A DNA stretch of 64,000 nucleotides from a virus. The notes beneath the pieces were generated by a model, which did no database searches, was not told where the DNA came from, and was given only the letters and a program-made list of their open reading frames with translations. Both the position numbers and the translations under genes were made by a program. Below are positions 15,893 to 24,198 of the stretch, in pieces (position 1 is the stretch's first letter; each line of letters starts with the position of its first letter). The stretch lies in IMG/VR virus record IMGVR_UViG_3300026484_000402, positions 1 to 64,000 of that record; one strand, 5' to 3'.

Positions 15893-16594
15893 TTAATCCT
15901 TAAACAAGCATTCTATAAAAAATTTTGCCCTATCATCAAAATAAGGTGTTTTTGTTAACACATTGTTTTTTAAATAATTTTCGCCTAATAATTTTATTAT
16001 TTTTTCTTTTTCTTTTGAGAAATGGTTATCAAGATAACAGCCAGTAAAAATACAAGTTTTTATATTAGGGTTAATTTTATGCAAATAGTACACAAGGTCT
16101 ATTCCGTCCATAGTATATTTTTTGCCATTTTTTATAATCGATTCTCCAAAAACAATATCTACTATTGCATAATCAAGAGAGCACAATGTTTTGTCGTAAC
16201 TATCACAAGTTTTTTGTATTCTGTAAGGTGCATAACTATCTACTATAGGTCTTATTTCAACATCTTCATAATTAAGTTTTACCGAGTCTATAAGTTTAAG
16301 GGTTTCAATGTCAGTGTAAATATCGACGTTTTTAGTAAGTATTCTTTTTAAATCTTTTAAAACAAGCTCAGTAACCCCTTTATTGTCATCAGTTACTAAT
16401 AGATGTTTTTTATTATCGTCTTTAAAACCGCAAAAATAATTTAAATCTTCCCATTTTTTTAATTTTTCAAACGTCTCTTTTTGTAATTCTTCTTTAATTT
16501 TTGATACCTCAAATATATCTTCTTCAGAGATTTTAAATTTTTGTCTATTTTGAAGAAAATTAAATAATTTATTTTTTATATTGATAAGACTCAT
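15893..16594 (-). CDS. Response regulator with receiver domain only
   Basis: 233 residues. A receiver domain occupies about 63-232: acidic pocket D69-D70 (LLVTDDNKG), phosphoacceptor D146 (DYAIVDIVFG), conserved Thr T184 (CIFTG) and a Lys (K215) before TP. The N-terminal 60 residues are helical and unrecognised, and there is no DNA-binding output domain, so it probably acts by protein-protein contact like CheY-type regulators. It starts by a four-base overlap with the membrane protein gene upstream and is followed by its likely partner kinase. The receiver is longer than usual, with an insertion around 105-135. Confidence 0.8.
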   Translation of the reverse strand: MSLINIKNKLFNFLQNRQKFKISEEDIFEVSKIKEELQKETFEKLKKWEDLNYFCGFKDDNKKHLLVTDDNKGVTELVLKDLKRILTKNVDIYTDIETLKLIDSVKLNYEDVEIRPIVDSYAPYRIQKTCDSYDKTLCSLDYAIVDIVFGESIIKNGKKYTMDGIDLVYYLHKINPNIKTCIFTGCYLDNHFSKEKEKIIKLLGENYLKNNVLTKTPYFDDRAKFFIECLFKD

Positions 16595-17058
16595 TTTATT
16601 CCTTTCACACTTGAAGTAATATCTTTTACTACTTCTGTTGATTTAACCATTGCTTTTTCGTCTAAATGATAAAAAACCATTAAACCGCCTATAAAAAGCA
16701 AGATTCCTAACACTATTGAAAAAATTATTTTAAATGGAGATTCAATAAAGAAACGATACCACTTCTTTTTAGTGCTAGGTTTAGTTTTGTCATACAATAT
16801 ATAAATATACTCTTGTTGTATATCTATAATACACCATGTCATTTCAGAAATTGTCAGTTTTAATTTTTTCTGCTCAGTTTCTATTTTAGAAGCCAATGTA
16901 ATGATAAAATCGCTTATTTCTTCTACGTTTTGAGCTTTAGTTAAATTGTAATAAATTTGTAAGTCGTTATTAGATAATGTGTCGTTATGCAATTCTTTTA
17001 GAACGTTTTTCAATTTTTCAATATATTCTTTTAGTTTTTCATCTTTTACTGAAGACAT
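16591..17058 (-). CDS. Single-span membrane protein of the signalling/lysis operon, 155 aa
   Basis: A helical, charged N-terminal region of about 105 residues is followed by one membrane span (about 110-132, IIFSIVLGILLFIGGLMVFY) and a short tail of about 23 residues. No family recognised. It heads the operon 17058-14591 and overlaps the regulator gene by four bases. Candidate roles are antiholin, or docking partner of the regulator or kinase. Its ATG at 17058 and Shine-Dalgarno lie in the 3' arm of a hairpin. Confidence 0.65.
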   Translation of the reverse strand: MSSVKDEKLKEYIEKLKNVLKELHNDTLSNNDLQIYYNLTKAQNVEEISDFIITLASKIETEQKKLKLTISEMTWCIIDIQQEYIYILYDKTKPSTKKKWYRFFIESPFKIIFSIVLGILLFIGGLMVFYHLDEKAMVKSTEVVKDITSSVKGIK

Positions 17059-17110
17059 TGCTGACCTTTGTATTTTTAAATAATTATAATAAATATTTTG
17101 AAGTCAGCAA
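17058..17110 (-). promoter_or_regulatory. Gated promoter of the signalling/lysis operon
   Basis: The leftward promoter is TTGCTG (17105-17110), 16-bp spacer, TATAAT (17083-17088). A perfect 8-bp inverted repeat flanks it: minus-strand TTGCTGAC (17103-17110) and GTCAGCAA (17058-17065), extendable to 10 bp with a G-U pair. The 3' arm covers the Shine-Dalgarno AGG and the A of the start codon. RNA reading through from the ssb gene would fold and hide the start; RNA started here lacks the 5' arm and stays open. This is the logic known for the T4 lysozyme gene. Confidence 0.6.
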
Positions 17111-17142
17111 AAAAAAATAAAAAAAAGACGGAAAAAAGGAGA

Positions 17143-17565
17143 TTAAAAAGGTATCTCACTCTCGTCTATATTGTCTCCGTATTCATTATCGTAGTATTGA
17201 TAATTTTTATTTTTTTCTTGATTGTTCTTGTTGTTTGCATTATTGTTCTTTTTTGACAATATTCTAATATCGGAAGCAAGGACATATGTTTTACTTTTAT
17301 TGTTTCCATCTTTGTCTTTCCAAGTGTCTATTTTTATTTTTCCTGATAATTCAATTAAATCACCTTTATTTGTATAATTGTTTATAAATTCAGCATTGTT
17401 ACCCAATAATTTAATTGGGATAAATTCAGTAACTTCTTGATATGCCCCTTTTACTTTTTCATTGTCAGATACAGCTATATTTATTTCTAAAATACTAAAC
17501 CCATTTGGTGTTTTTGTTAGCTCTCTTTTAGAAGATATTCTTCCAGATAAACATACTTTGTTCAT
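17143..17565 (-). CDS. ssb: Single-stranded DNA-binding protein
   Basis: 140 residues. An OB-fold N-terminal domain with typical SSB phrases (NKVCLSGRISSKRELTKTPNG, FIPIKLLGNNAEFINNYTNKGDLIELSGKI, YVLASDIRIL) is followed by an Asn/Lys/Tyr-rich linker and an acidic tail ending DESEIPF, the tip that recruits partner proteins. It protects single strands during replication and RecT-mediated annealing. It is the last gene of the replication operon, overlapping the preceding gene by four bases. Confidence 0.9.
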   Translation of the reverse strand: MNKVCLSGRISSKRELTKTPNGFSILEINIAVSDNEKVKGAYQEVTEFIPIKLLGNNAEFINNYTNKGDLIELSGKIKIDTWKDKDGNNKSKTYVLASDIRILSKKNNNANNKNNQEKNKNYQYYDNEYGDNIDESEIPF

Positions 17566-17951
17566 TTTTGTTCCTTTATTATTTGTTTTAAGACGTCTTC
17601 TTTATCATCTACTATTGAAGACAAGCAAGACCATATGTCGCTTATTTTTATTAAAGTTTCAGCTATACTTAATTCATCCGTAATTAAAGATACCAGGTTT
17701 TTTATAATTTCTGCTTCAGGATTTAAAAATGATGAATGTTCATTATAAAAAACATCACTTAATAATGCTGGTGAGTGCGCTCCTTTTACAAGAGTTAATT
17801 TTATTACGTTTGAAACTAACTCAGCTTCGTCATAGTTTTCTCCTGCCATTTTTAATGCAGATTCTTTTATAGCTAAAGATACATATAAGTCAAAAGAATT
17901 TTGGTCTACATTTGGCTTAATTATTTCAAAAGCATTAATTAAATTATTCAT
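17562..17951 (-). CDS. Hypothetical helical protein between chaperonin and ssb, 129 aa
   Basis: Start taken at MNNLINAFEI (17951), because GGAGG lies six bases upstream; an earlier ATG five codons before would lack one. It overlaps the chaperonin gene by eight bases and ssb by four. Predicted all-helical and acidic with no recognised motif. Its position suggests replication or chaperonin-linked work. Confidence 0.6.
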   Translation of the reverse strand: MNNLINAFEIIKPNVDQNSFDLYVSLAIKESALKMAGENYDEAELVSNVIKLTLVKGAHSPALLSDVFYNEHSSFLNPEAEIIKNLVSLITDELSIAETLIKISDIWSCLSSIVDDKEDVLKQIIKEQK

Positions 17952-19368
17952 GCCCAACCTCCACATTTACAATATATGAAATATTGTTTAAAAGAATGGC
18001 TAATTCAGATGAGGATTTTAACACCTCTTCAATAGTTAATGCAGAATCATAAATGTCTTTTGCGTCATCAATATTGTAACCGTTCTTTTCAATTTTATTT
18101 TTTATAGCTGAAAAAATTTCAACAAAAGCATTAGGATTGGATGTTATATCATTAAGCTTCAAATAACTTTTACCAGCGCCTGGCATTGCGCCGTATATTT
18201 TTGATTTGTAATATGAATGAAGAGCATCGTCAACTCTGTCTCTTATCTCTTTTGCTTTGTTCTCTATTGACGTACCTATTATTATTTTCACAACTTCTCT
18301 TTCAAGTATTGCCAATATGGCTCTATATTTCGCAGCTTCATAATCATCTTTTGAATCACGTAACATAGCTTTGTATTTTTCTATTAGTTTAAAATCTTTT
18401 TCTCCTTCAATGTTCTCAACAGTTAAATAATTGTTATGAAAAAAAGCATTTTTAGGCGGTGTAAAGCCGTCAATATCAACATCTGACAAATATGCTCCAT
18501 AATCAATTCCACTAATAGGAGCATTCAAAGAAGAAGATATTATTTTTATAATATCAACGTTTTTCATAACTTCATCTCCACCTACAACAATAGGTAATAT
18601 ATTCATTACGCCTTGGAGGTGATTTATGGATAAAACACCTATTGCATCATCACTAAACCCGTTTGCTATGATAATAAGATTTTTATATCCGTACTCTCTG
18701 GCTTTTTCCAGTAGTTCAACACACTCCCTTTCTGTTTCCACTGTTCCAGCATTACAAACTATCAGAGGCGAAGGCATTTTAATTTTATTTTGATTTTCAA
18801 ATACTTCTGCAGCCGTCTTGCACCTTATTAATACACCGTTTATTATTTCCACTTTTGATTTTGAGTTAAGTTTTGTTTCAACAACTATATTATCAGATGT
18901 TGACAATTCTAGAGCTGAATTAATTAAGTCTGCCAAATTTTTATCTCCTGATACGGCAGTAAGCACTATTTTGTCTTTTATTTTATCTATATTTTTTATT
19001 TTTATTTGATTAATTTTTTCAACCATTTCTTCTATCTTTGAAGAAAGTTGCTCCTCTGTAATTTGATTGCTTTTTAATGCGTTTAGCATTTTTTCAGCCA
19101 ATACGATTGTTGATGTTGTGCCGTCACCGGCTTTCCTTAATACAGACTCAGAGGCTTCTTTTATAACCGTTACTATGTTGTTTACATATGGGTTGTTGCT
19201 TCTTATAAGTCTTAAACATGAAACACCGTCTTTTGTTGTGTGAACATTGTGCTCATTTCCTATTACAACATATTTTCCTGCCGGTCCTAAAGTTTCAGAA
19301 ACAAATCCGCTTACGTCTGATAATATCTTTTCTATCGCAGTAGGTTTTGCGAAATTGTACATTTCCAT
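17944..19368 (-). CDS. groEL: GroEL-like chaperonin (Cpn60)
   Basis: 474 residues against about 540 in bacterial GroEL. ATP-site motifs are in order: TLGPAGK (26-32), TTKDGVS (44-50) and AGDGTTS (80-86). The returning equatorial half shows VEDALH-like VDDALHSYY and GAMPGAGKSYL in place of GVVAGGGVALL. The shortening falls mainly in the apical and intermediate parts and the GGM tail. Chaperonins fold proteins in a barrel with a GroES lid; a GroES-like gene lies at 46759. It starts at the stop of the primase gene after AAGGAG. Confidence 0.85.
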   Translation of the reverse strand: MEMYNFAKPTAIEKILSDVSGFVSETLGPAGKYVVIGNEHNVHTTKDGVSCLRLIRSNNPYVNNIVTVIKEASESVLRKAGDGTTSTIVLAEKMLNALKSNQITEEQLSSKIEEMVEKINQIKIKNIDKIKDKIVLTAVSGDKNLADLINSALELSTSDNIVVETKLNSKSKVEIINGVLIRCKTAAEVFENQNKIKMPSPLIVCNAGTVETERECVELLEKAREYGYKNLIIIANGFSDDAIGVLSINHLQGVMNILPIVVGGDEVMKNVDIIKIISSSLNAPISGIDYGAYLSDVDIDGFTPPKNAFFHNNYLTVENIEGEKDFKLIEKYKAMLRDSKDDYEAAKYRAILAILEREVVKIIIGTSIENKAKEIRDRVDDALHSYYKSKIYGAMPGAGKSYLKLNDITSNPNAFVEIFSAIKNKIEKNGYNIDDAKDIYDSALTIEEVLKSSSELAILLNNISYIVNVEVGHE

Positions 19369-20852
19369 TAAATACTCCTTATTTGATTTATAAGCGTTTT
19401 TTTGTCTGAATACGACATTGAAGATTGTTTAATTTGATTGATTTTTTTTAATTTTAAGCTTTCAATTACGCCTTCATACATTTCATCAAATTCTTCGTCT
19501 CCTATTATGTCGCATTCTAATTTTTTAATCATTTTTTCGTTTATATCCATACCCGTTAATGTTGATAATTTTTCTATCTCTTTTTTAAGACCATTTATAA
19601 GACAATATTTTATAACCATACATTCTTCAATAGTGATGTTTGATGGTTTTTGTTGCTTAAAAATAGACACATCTCCATTTGTTTTTGCGATATATCTTTC
19701 AATTATCTCTTCTTGTATAGGGTATGGGTATTTATCTATTGTAGATTTTAGCTCATCCAATCCTTTTATTTTTTTCTCCGTATTACCACTGATTAAATAC
19801 TCAACAACAAATGCCGTTCCTGACATATTGTTTTTTATTCTTCTTAAAAACTCATTAATCCCATATTGAGAAACTATATCTGCAGGGTCGTTATCTTTTA
19901 AAAAAGTTACTTTTGGTATTACTCCGTTTTGCAGCATTATATTTGTTGCTTTATACGCAGCATTATATCCAGCTTTATCACCATCATAGCAAATCAATAT
20001 CTTTTTGTCTTTTATATGATTTAACTGCATCTTTGTAAATGCAGTACCCTGGCTTGCTACAGCTATATCAAAACCGGCTTGATGTAAGAGTATTACATCT
20101 ATTTGCCCTTCTACTAAAACAATTTTTTTTCTTTTTTTATCTACGAAATTTAACCCATATAAAATATTTCTTTTTTTAAAATATTCACTTTCCGGAGAAT
20201 TTACGTATTTTGACTTACTTTTACCTGTAATATCTCTCCCTGAAAAACCAACTATAGTTCCAAACTTGTTAAAAATAGGAAACATTAACCTGTTATAAAA
20301 CTTAGGATAATACTCATTTTTTTCTTTATCATATCCAAGAATTTTTAGTTTTAAATACTCTTTTACATATGAGGTATTGAGCATAAAGTTTAATACATCT
20401 TTATATGCTGGAGCATATCCTATTCCAAATTTTTCGATACTACTATCGTTTATCCCTCTCGAGTATATATATTGCTTTATTCTTTCATTTAAATTCTTTT
20501 TAAAGAAATACTGAAGCGTGTCGATAGCATTTGAGTAAAACATCTCGTCTTCATCAGAATCTTCATATTCCACCTCTACTTTTAATATATCAGCACCCCT
20601 TTTAACTGCATCAGGAAAAGTTAAACTTTCATATTCCATAATGAAGCTTATAGGCCCCTTACCTCCTTTTCCGCTTGAAAAATCTTTCCAAATACCTTTA
20701 CTTGGTGAAACAGTAAAAGAGGGTGTTTTTTCTGAATTAAACGGAGAAAAGCCAACATATAGGCTCCCCCTTTTTTTTAAATCTACATAACTACTTATTA
20801 TCTCCACCAGGTATTGATTCACTGTTTCTATTGTTGTTTGTTTTATTTTCAT
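19368..20852 (-). CDS. dnaG: DnaG-like primase with degenerate zinc-binding domain
   Basis: 494 residues. The N-terminal CHC2-like domain keeps its shape (SSYVDLKKRGSLYVGFSPFN, EKTPSFTVSPSKG), but every expected zinc ligand is missing: SPFN replaces CPFH, and DFSSGKGG replaces the CFGCG pair. The TOPRIM catalytic centre is intact, with LVEGQIDVI (acidic Glu) and CYDGDKAG (DxD) around residues 245-295. It makes RNA primers for lagging-strand synthesis beside the DnaB-type helicase. Its start overlaps the gene upstream by 62 bases, but the family alignment needs this start. Confidence 0.85.
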   Translation of the reverse strand: MKIKQTTIETVNQYLVEIISSYVDLKKRGSLYVGFSPFNSEKTPSFTVSPSKGIWKDFSSGKGGKGPISFIMEYESLTFPDAVKRGADILKVEVEYEDSDEDEMFYSNAIDTLQYFFKKNLNERIKQYIYSRGINDSSIEKFGIGYAPAYKDVLNFMLNTSYVKEYLKLKILGYDKEKNEYYPKFYNRLMFPIFNKFGTIVGFSGRDITGKSKSKYVNSPESEYFKKRNILYGLNFVDKKRKKIVLVEGQIDVILLHQAGFDIAVASQGTAFTKMQLNHIKDKKILICYDGDKAGYNAAYKATNIMLQNGVIPKVTFLKDNDPADIVSQYGINEFLRRIKNNMSGTAFVVEYLISGNTEKKIKGLDELKSTIDKYPYPIQEEIIERYIAKTNGDVSIFKQQKPSNITIEECMVIKYCLINGLKKEIEKLSTLTGMDINEKMIKKLECDIIGDEEFDEMYEGVIESLKLKKINQIKQSSMSYSDKKTLINQIRSI

Positions 20853-21297
20853 CCCTCACTCCAATTGTTTTGTTAGCTAGAGAAATCTCAAGGTCTTTAA
20901 TTATTGATTTTATTATTTCTTCAGCTTTTGTGTTATCGTTTTTTGCAGTAGCTTTTATAATTATAGACAATATAAATGCTATATCTGAATTGTCCAGTTC
21001 TTTATTTATTTTAAATTGTCCGTTTTCTTCTTTGATTATTTCTAGACCATCTATCTTATTTATCTTTTCTTCGTTGGAAATTTTTGTTTCCAAAAAGTTT
21101 TTAAAGATATTTAAAAAGTCTTTATACTCTTTATCTATTGAAACAATTAAAGGCTCTGCGCTTCTTAGAGATTTTTCAAGACCATTTATTAAACAATTGT
21201 TCACAAATACGCTTACAAAAAGTACATAAGCTTCATTTAAACCTAAATCCCCGTTTACTCTTATACCTTGTTTTTCTTTTATCATTGTTAATTTCAT
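20791..21297 (-). CDS. Hypothetical protein in replication operon, 168 aa
   Basis: Unrecognised. It is mostly helical with a flexible Asn/Ser-rich C-terminal tail (ENKTNNNRNSESIPGG), whose codons also encode the first 20 residues of the primase in another frame. AAGGAG precedes the ATG at 21297. The context suggests a replication accessory protein. Confidence 0.6.
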   Translation of the reverse strand: MKLTMIKEKQGIRVNGDLGLNEAYVLFVSVFVNNCLINGLEKSLRSAEPLIVSIDKEYKDFLNIFKNFLETKISNEEKINKIDGLEIIKEENGQFKINKELDNSDIAFILSIIIKATAKNDNTKAEEIIKSIIKDLEISLANKTIGVRDENKTNNNRNSESIPGGDNK

Positions 21298-21310
21298 TTG
21301 CTCTCCTTAT

Positions 21311-21439
21311 ATTTAATTAATTTTTATGACCACCATGGATAATCCACAATATGCATCCCCATATAAATGCAAAAACATATTCTACACCAAAGAAAATAAA
21401 CCTAATTATAGCAAGAAGAATACCAAATGCAGCACCCAT
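21311..21439 (-). CDS. Small membrane peptide, 42 aa
   Basis: Reads MGAAFGILLAIIRFIFFGVE... with one hydrophobic span in residues 2-27. The start overlaps the stop of the gene upstream (TAATG), and AAAGGACG sits seven bases before it, so translation is coupled. Too short for most gene finders. Function unknown. Confidence 0.5.
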
Positions 21440-21891
21440 TATTCGTCCTTTTTGTGATATTTTTTCTTCATTGGAGGATTTTTCTTAGTTATTTTGTCTA
21501 AAAATCTCTGCATTGCTTCTTCATCCATTAACGCAGCCCATTTTTCAAATTTCTTAACATCAAGCAATAGCGTTTGTTGTCCTTTTTTTATTTCATCAGC
21601 CATTACTATGATGCTATTTTTTAGCCCCTCTATAATGTCAGAAGCCAGTTCTTCAAACGTTAAGATTTCATCTACATCAGATGATGTTAACTCATTTGCT
21701 TTTACGTATTTTAAATACGAAACAGTATTTTTAGATTTGATAAGCGAAGCTAATGTTTTAATAAGCTCCATATTCAATTCTTGTTTAGGTAGGAATGTAG
21801 AAGCAATTGATATTTTATCTTTTAAGTCATCAATTGCCTCTTTCAAAGATTTGTTTTCATCCAAAATTTGTTCCATTTCCTTTTTAAGCAT
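21439..21891 (-). CDS. Hypothetical helical protein, 150 aa
   Basis: Begins with a coiled-coil-like stretch (EMEQILDENKSLKEAIDDLKDKI) and ends in a Lys-rich tail (KKNPPMKKKYHKKDE). No family recognised. AAAGGATG precedes the ATG, with a TATAAT box at 21910-21915. It is an internal promoter-linked gene of the replication operon. Confidence 0.6.
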   Translation of the reverse strand: MLKKEMEQILDENKSLKEAIDDLKDKISIASTFLPKQELNMELIKTLASLIKSKNTVSYLKYVKANELTSSDVDEILTFEELASDIIEGLKNSIIVMADEIKKGQQTLLLDVKKFEKWAALMDEEAMQRFLDKITKKNPPMKKKYHKKDE

Positions 21892-21909
21892 CGTTCATCC
21901 TTTTTTATA

Positions 21910-21915
21910 ATTATA
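21910..21915 (-). promoter_or_regulatory. Internal promoter of the replication operon (-10 box)
   Basis: Leftward TATAAT lies 19 bases before the start at 21891, preceded by TTGG, with a short leader of Campylobacterota style. It lies in the 30-base gap between two genes. Confidence 0.4.
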
Positions 21916-21921
21916 CCAATA

Positions 21922-22179
21922 TTATCGATTATTCAGTAGTTCTATTGTCTTGTCTAAAGAACCACTTTTAATATCTGACACAATTCTAACCAATATCTCT
22001 TTTTTGTTATTGGTAAAAGATATTGGTTCTATGATATGCCCCTTATATTTAAATTTTATAGATGTAAATGTTTCATATTCGCAAACAGACAAAGCTTCAA
22101 TGTCTTTTGCCCTGGATTGCTTTTTAATCCAATCTTCAATTTCTTTTTTCTTTTCATCTGTCAATTTTTTTTCAGTCAT
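21922..22179 (-). CDS. Hypothetical protein, 85 aa
   Basis: Charged N-terminus (MTEKKLTDEKKKEIEDWIKKQSRAKD), then a small beta-rich segment. It overlaps the end of the loader-like gene by eight bases. Not recognised; part of the replication operon. Confidence 0.55.
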   Translation of the reverse strand: MTEKKLTDEKKKEIEDWIKKQSRAKDIEALSVCEYETFTSIKFKYKGHIIEPISFTNNKKEILVRIVSDIKSGSLDKTIELLNNR

Positions 22180-22843
22180 CGATTACCTCGATTCCACCAT
22201 TTTTTATTAAAGATTCTACATCTTTTTTTGGTAAATCAACTTTTACCAGAGAATTGTTTCCTTTTATAGCGAATAAAGTATTATCGCTAAACAAATATCC
22301 GTTCCATACATTACCTTGTTTATCCTTAACTCTCACAAGAGAGGGAGCATAATCTTCGTATACTTCCTGACTTATAAAAGTTTTTAAATGTTTCATATAA
22401 GTAGTGTCACCTATATCTTCACGATATAAATCAATGATGTGCATTGCTATTTCAGGTCTTATTTTAGATAACTTTGATTTTTTCCATTTCTCAAAAGCAT
22501 CTTTTTTGGAACCCGGATTGTGTTTTTCTCTATTGTAATGTTTCCATATCTTTTCAAAAGGTTCAGGATATTTGTTTTTAAGACTTGGTACTTCTACACC
22601 ATTAATGTCTTCAATGCTTATTTTGGTAAGATGAATTTTCCCATTTCCTTTTACTTCTATAATGTTTGTTTCTTTTAATTCAGAGAAAACCTTTTTTTTT
22701 CTTGAATCGCTCCAAAAAAACACATCAATATCGTTTATTGTAGGAAATTCTTTTTCAGATTCTACTATTTTCTGATACAAAACCGCACATTCTACCCCTA
22801 TCTTTTTAGCTAAAAGCCCATCAAAAACAACAGGTTTTTTCAT
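22172..22843 (-). CDS. Replication-initiation or helicase-loader-like protein, 223 aa
   Basis: The N-terminal 75 residues look like a winged helix. Residues about 90-165 (FEKIWKHYNREKHNPGSKKDAFEKWKK...MKHLKTFISQEVYED) follow the C-terminal pattern common in phage replisome-organiser proteins. It lies ten bases downstream of the DnaB-type helicase gene. Recruitment or loading of the helicase is a reasonable guess from motif and position, not proven. Confidence 0.5.
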   Translation of the reverse strand: MKKPVVFDGLLAKKIGVECAVLYQKIVESEKEFPTINDIDVFFWSDSRKKKVFSELKETNIIEVKGNGKIHLTKISIEDINGVEVPSLKNKYPEPFEKIWKHYNREKHNPGSKKDAFEKWKKSKLSKIRPEIAMHIIDLYREDIGDTTYMKHLKTFISQEVYEDYAPSLVRVKDKQGNVWNGYLFSDNTLFAIKGNNSLVKVDLPKKDVESLIKNGGIEVIDD

Positions 22844-22853
22844 TCTTCACTCC

Positions 22854-24182
22854 TTATACTTCTGGTATAGCGTCTAAATCTATACTACTCATATCTATAG
22901 AAGGTGACATTTCTACAACTTGAGCAGCTTCATCGTCCCCAACCCTTACGTATTTACCGTTAAACCAAGTTTCACATACTCCAGTAGACCCGTCTCTTTG
23001 TTTTAAAATAATAAGTTCCATTTTTGATGGATTAGGCTCTTCTTTTTCTTTACCATCTTTGACAAGATAATAAGCTTCTCTGTATAGACCTATAATAGTA
23101 TCTGCATCTTCTTCTATACTACCAGATTCTCTTAGGTCCGATAATGTAGGTCTTCTGTTTGGTCTATTTTCTATAGACCTGTTTAGCTGTGACAGCAACC
23201 ATATTTTAGCACCGGTTGTTTTTGCCACTTTTTTTAATTTTTTCGTTATATATCCAACTTTGTGATGTGTGCTAGAAAAATCTTCATCAACCGTTATCCA
23301 ACCTAAATGGTCGATGAAAAAATCCTCGATTTCAGGGTTAGACATTCTTATTTTTGTAATCATATTGCAAATACTTGTTATGTTATTGACGCTGTCAATT
23401 ACATTGAACCATCTATCGAGCGATATTAACTTTTTCTTTGCTTCAAGATATTTGTTATAATCGCTCAATCTCCCTTTTATAATTTCATTTATGGGAATTT
23501 CCCCAACATTTGATAATGCTCTGGCAGTAATTTTTTCTTCAGGCATTTCAAGAGAAAATATCACACTCCCTTTTTTTAACTTCGCCTTATTTAAAGCTAC
23601 CGAGACAATAAAGCCTGTTTTACCCATAGATGGTCTAGCACCAACAACAATTAAATCCCCAGGAGATGTTACAAGCCTATTATCTAAAGATGGTATTCCA
23701 GTTACGCTTACATTGTTTTTTATTTCTTCCATCTGTTTTTCTAATTTTTCTATTTGTTGCTCAACTGTATTTATAGTAACATCTTCAGATGGAATTTCAA
23801 CGTTTGATAATTCAGAATTGATGTCTATTTTTTCGCCATTTTTTATTTTTTCTAGCATTAAAGAAAGTTTGGCGGTCAACTGTCTATTATAATATGCCTC
23901 TTGAATATTTTTTAAATGTATAGGCATTGTTTTATCTGTTGCTACTACACCAAGTAAAACATCCTGAACTTCTGTGTTGTTATCGGGAAAGAAAGACATT
24001 ATTATGTCGTCACTAATGTCTTCTTTCCTAAAAAACAAATCAAATATAATGTCATATATTTGTTGATGTATAGTTAAGAAAAAATGTTTTTTATTAATGT
24101 CGGCTATATATTTTTCTCTTAACTTTTCTACTTTTATTAATGTGGAAAGTATTATTTTCTCTGAAGGTATATTGCTCAACAT
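22854..24182 (-). CDS. dnaB: DnaB-type replicative helicase
   Basis: 442 residues. A short N-terminal helical domain is followed by a RecA-like motor: Walker A GARPSMGKT (about 181-189), SLEMPEE, Walker B-like EDFFIDHLGWI, then LSQLNRSIENRPNRRPTLSDLRESGSIEEDADTIIGLYR, the hallmark H3/H4 block of DnaB/gp41 helicases, and a final Arg-finger region. It unwinds DNA ahead of the fork and recruits the primase encoded four genes later. ATG at 24182 follows GGAG. Confidence 0.92.
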   Translation of the reverse strand: MLSNIPSEKIILSTLIKVEKLREKYIADINKKHFFLTIHQQIYDIIFDLFFRKEDISDDIIMSFFPDNNTEVQDVLLGVVATDKTMPIHLKNIQEAYYNRQLTAKLSLMLEKIKNGEKIDINSELSNVEIPSEDVTINTVEQQIEKLEKQMEEIKNNVSVTGIPSLDNRLVTSPGDLIVVGARPSMGKTGFIVSVALNKAKLKKGSVIFSLEMPEEKITARALSNVGEIPINEIIKGRLSDYNKYLEAKKKLISLDRWFNVIDSVNNITSICNMITKIRMSNPEIEDFFIDHLGWITVDEDFSSTHHKVGYITKKLKKVAKTTGAKIWLLSQLNRSIENRPNRRPTLSDLRESGSIEEDADTIIGLYREAYYLVKDGKEKEEPNPSKMELIILKQRDGSTGVCETWFNGKYVRVGDDEAAQVVEMSPSIDMSSIDLDAIPEV

Positions 24183-24198
24183 TTACATCTCCTTCTGT

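Noticed and set aside
14845-16594. Kinase and regulator as stray host genes from a contaminating or chimeric assembly
   Set aside because: They are tightly overlapped with the membrane protein and holin genes on both sides, with the same base composition as the phage genes.
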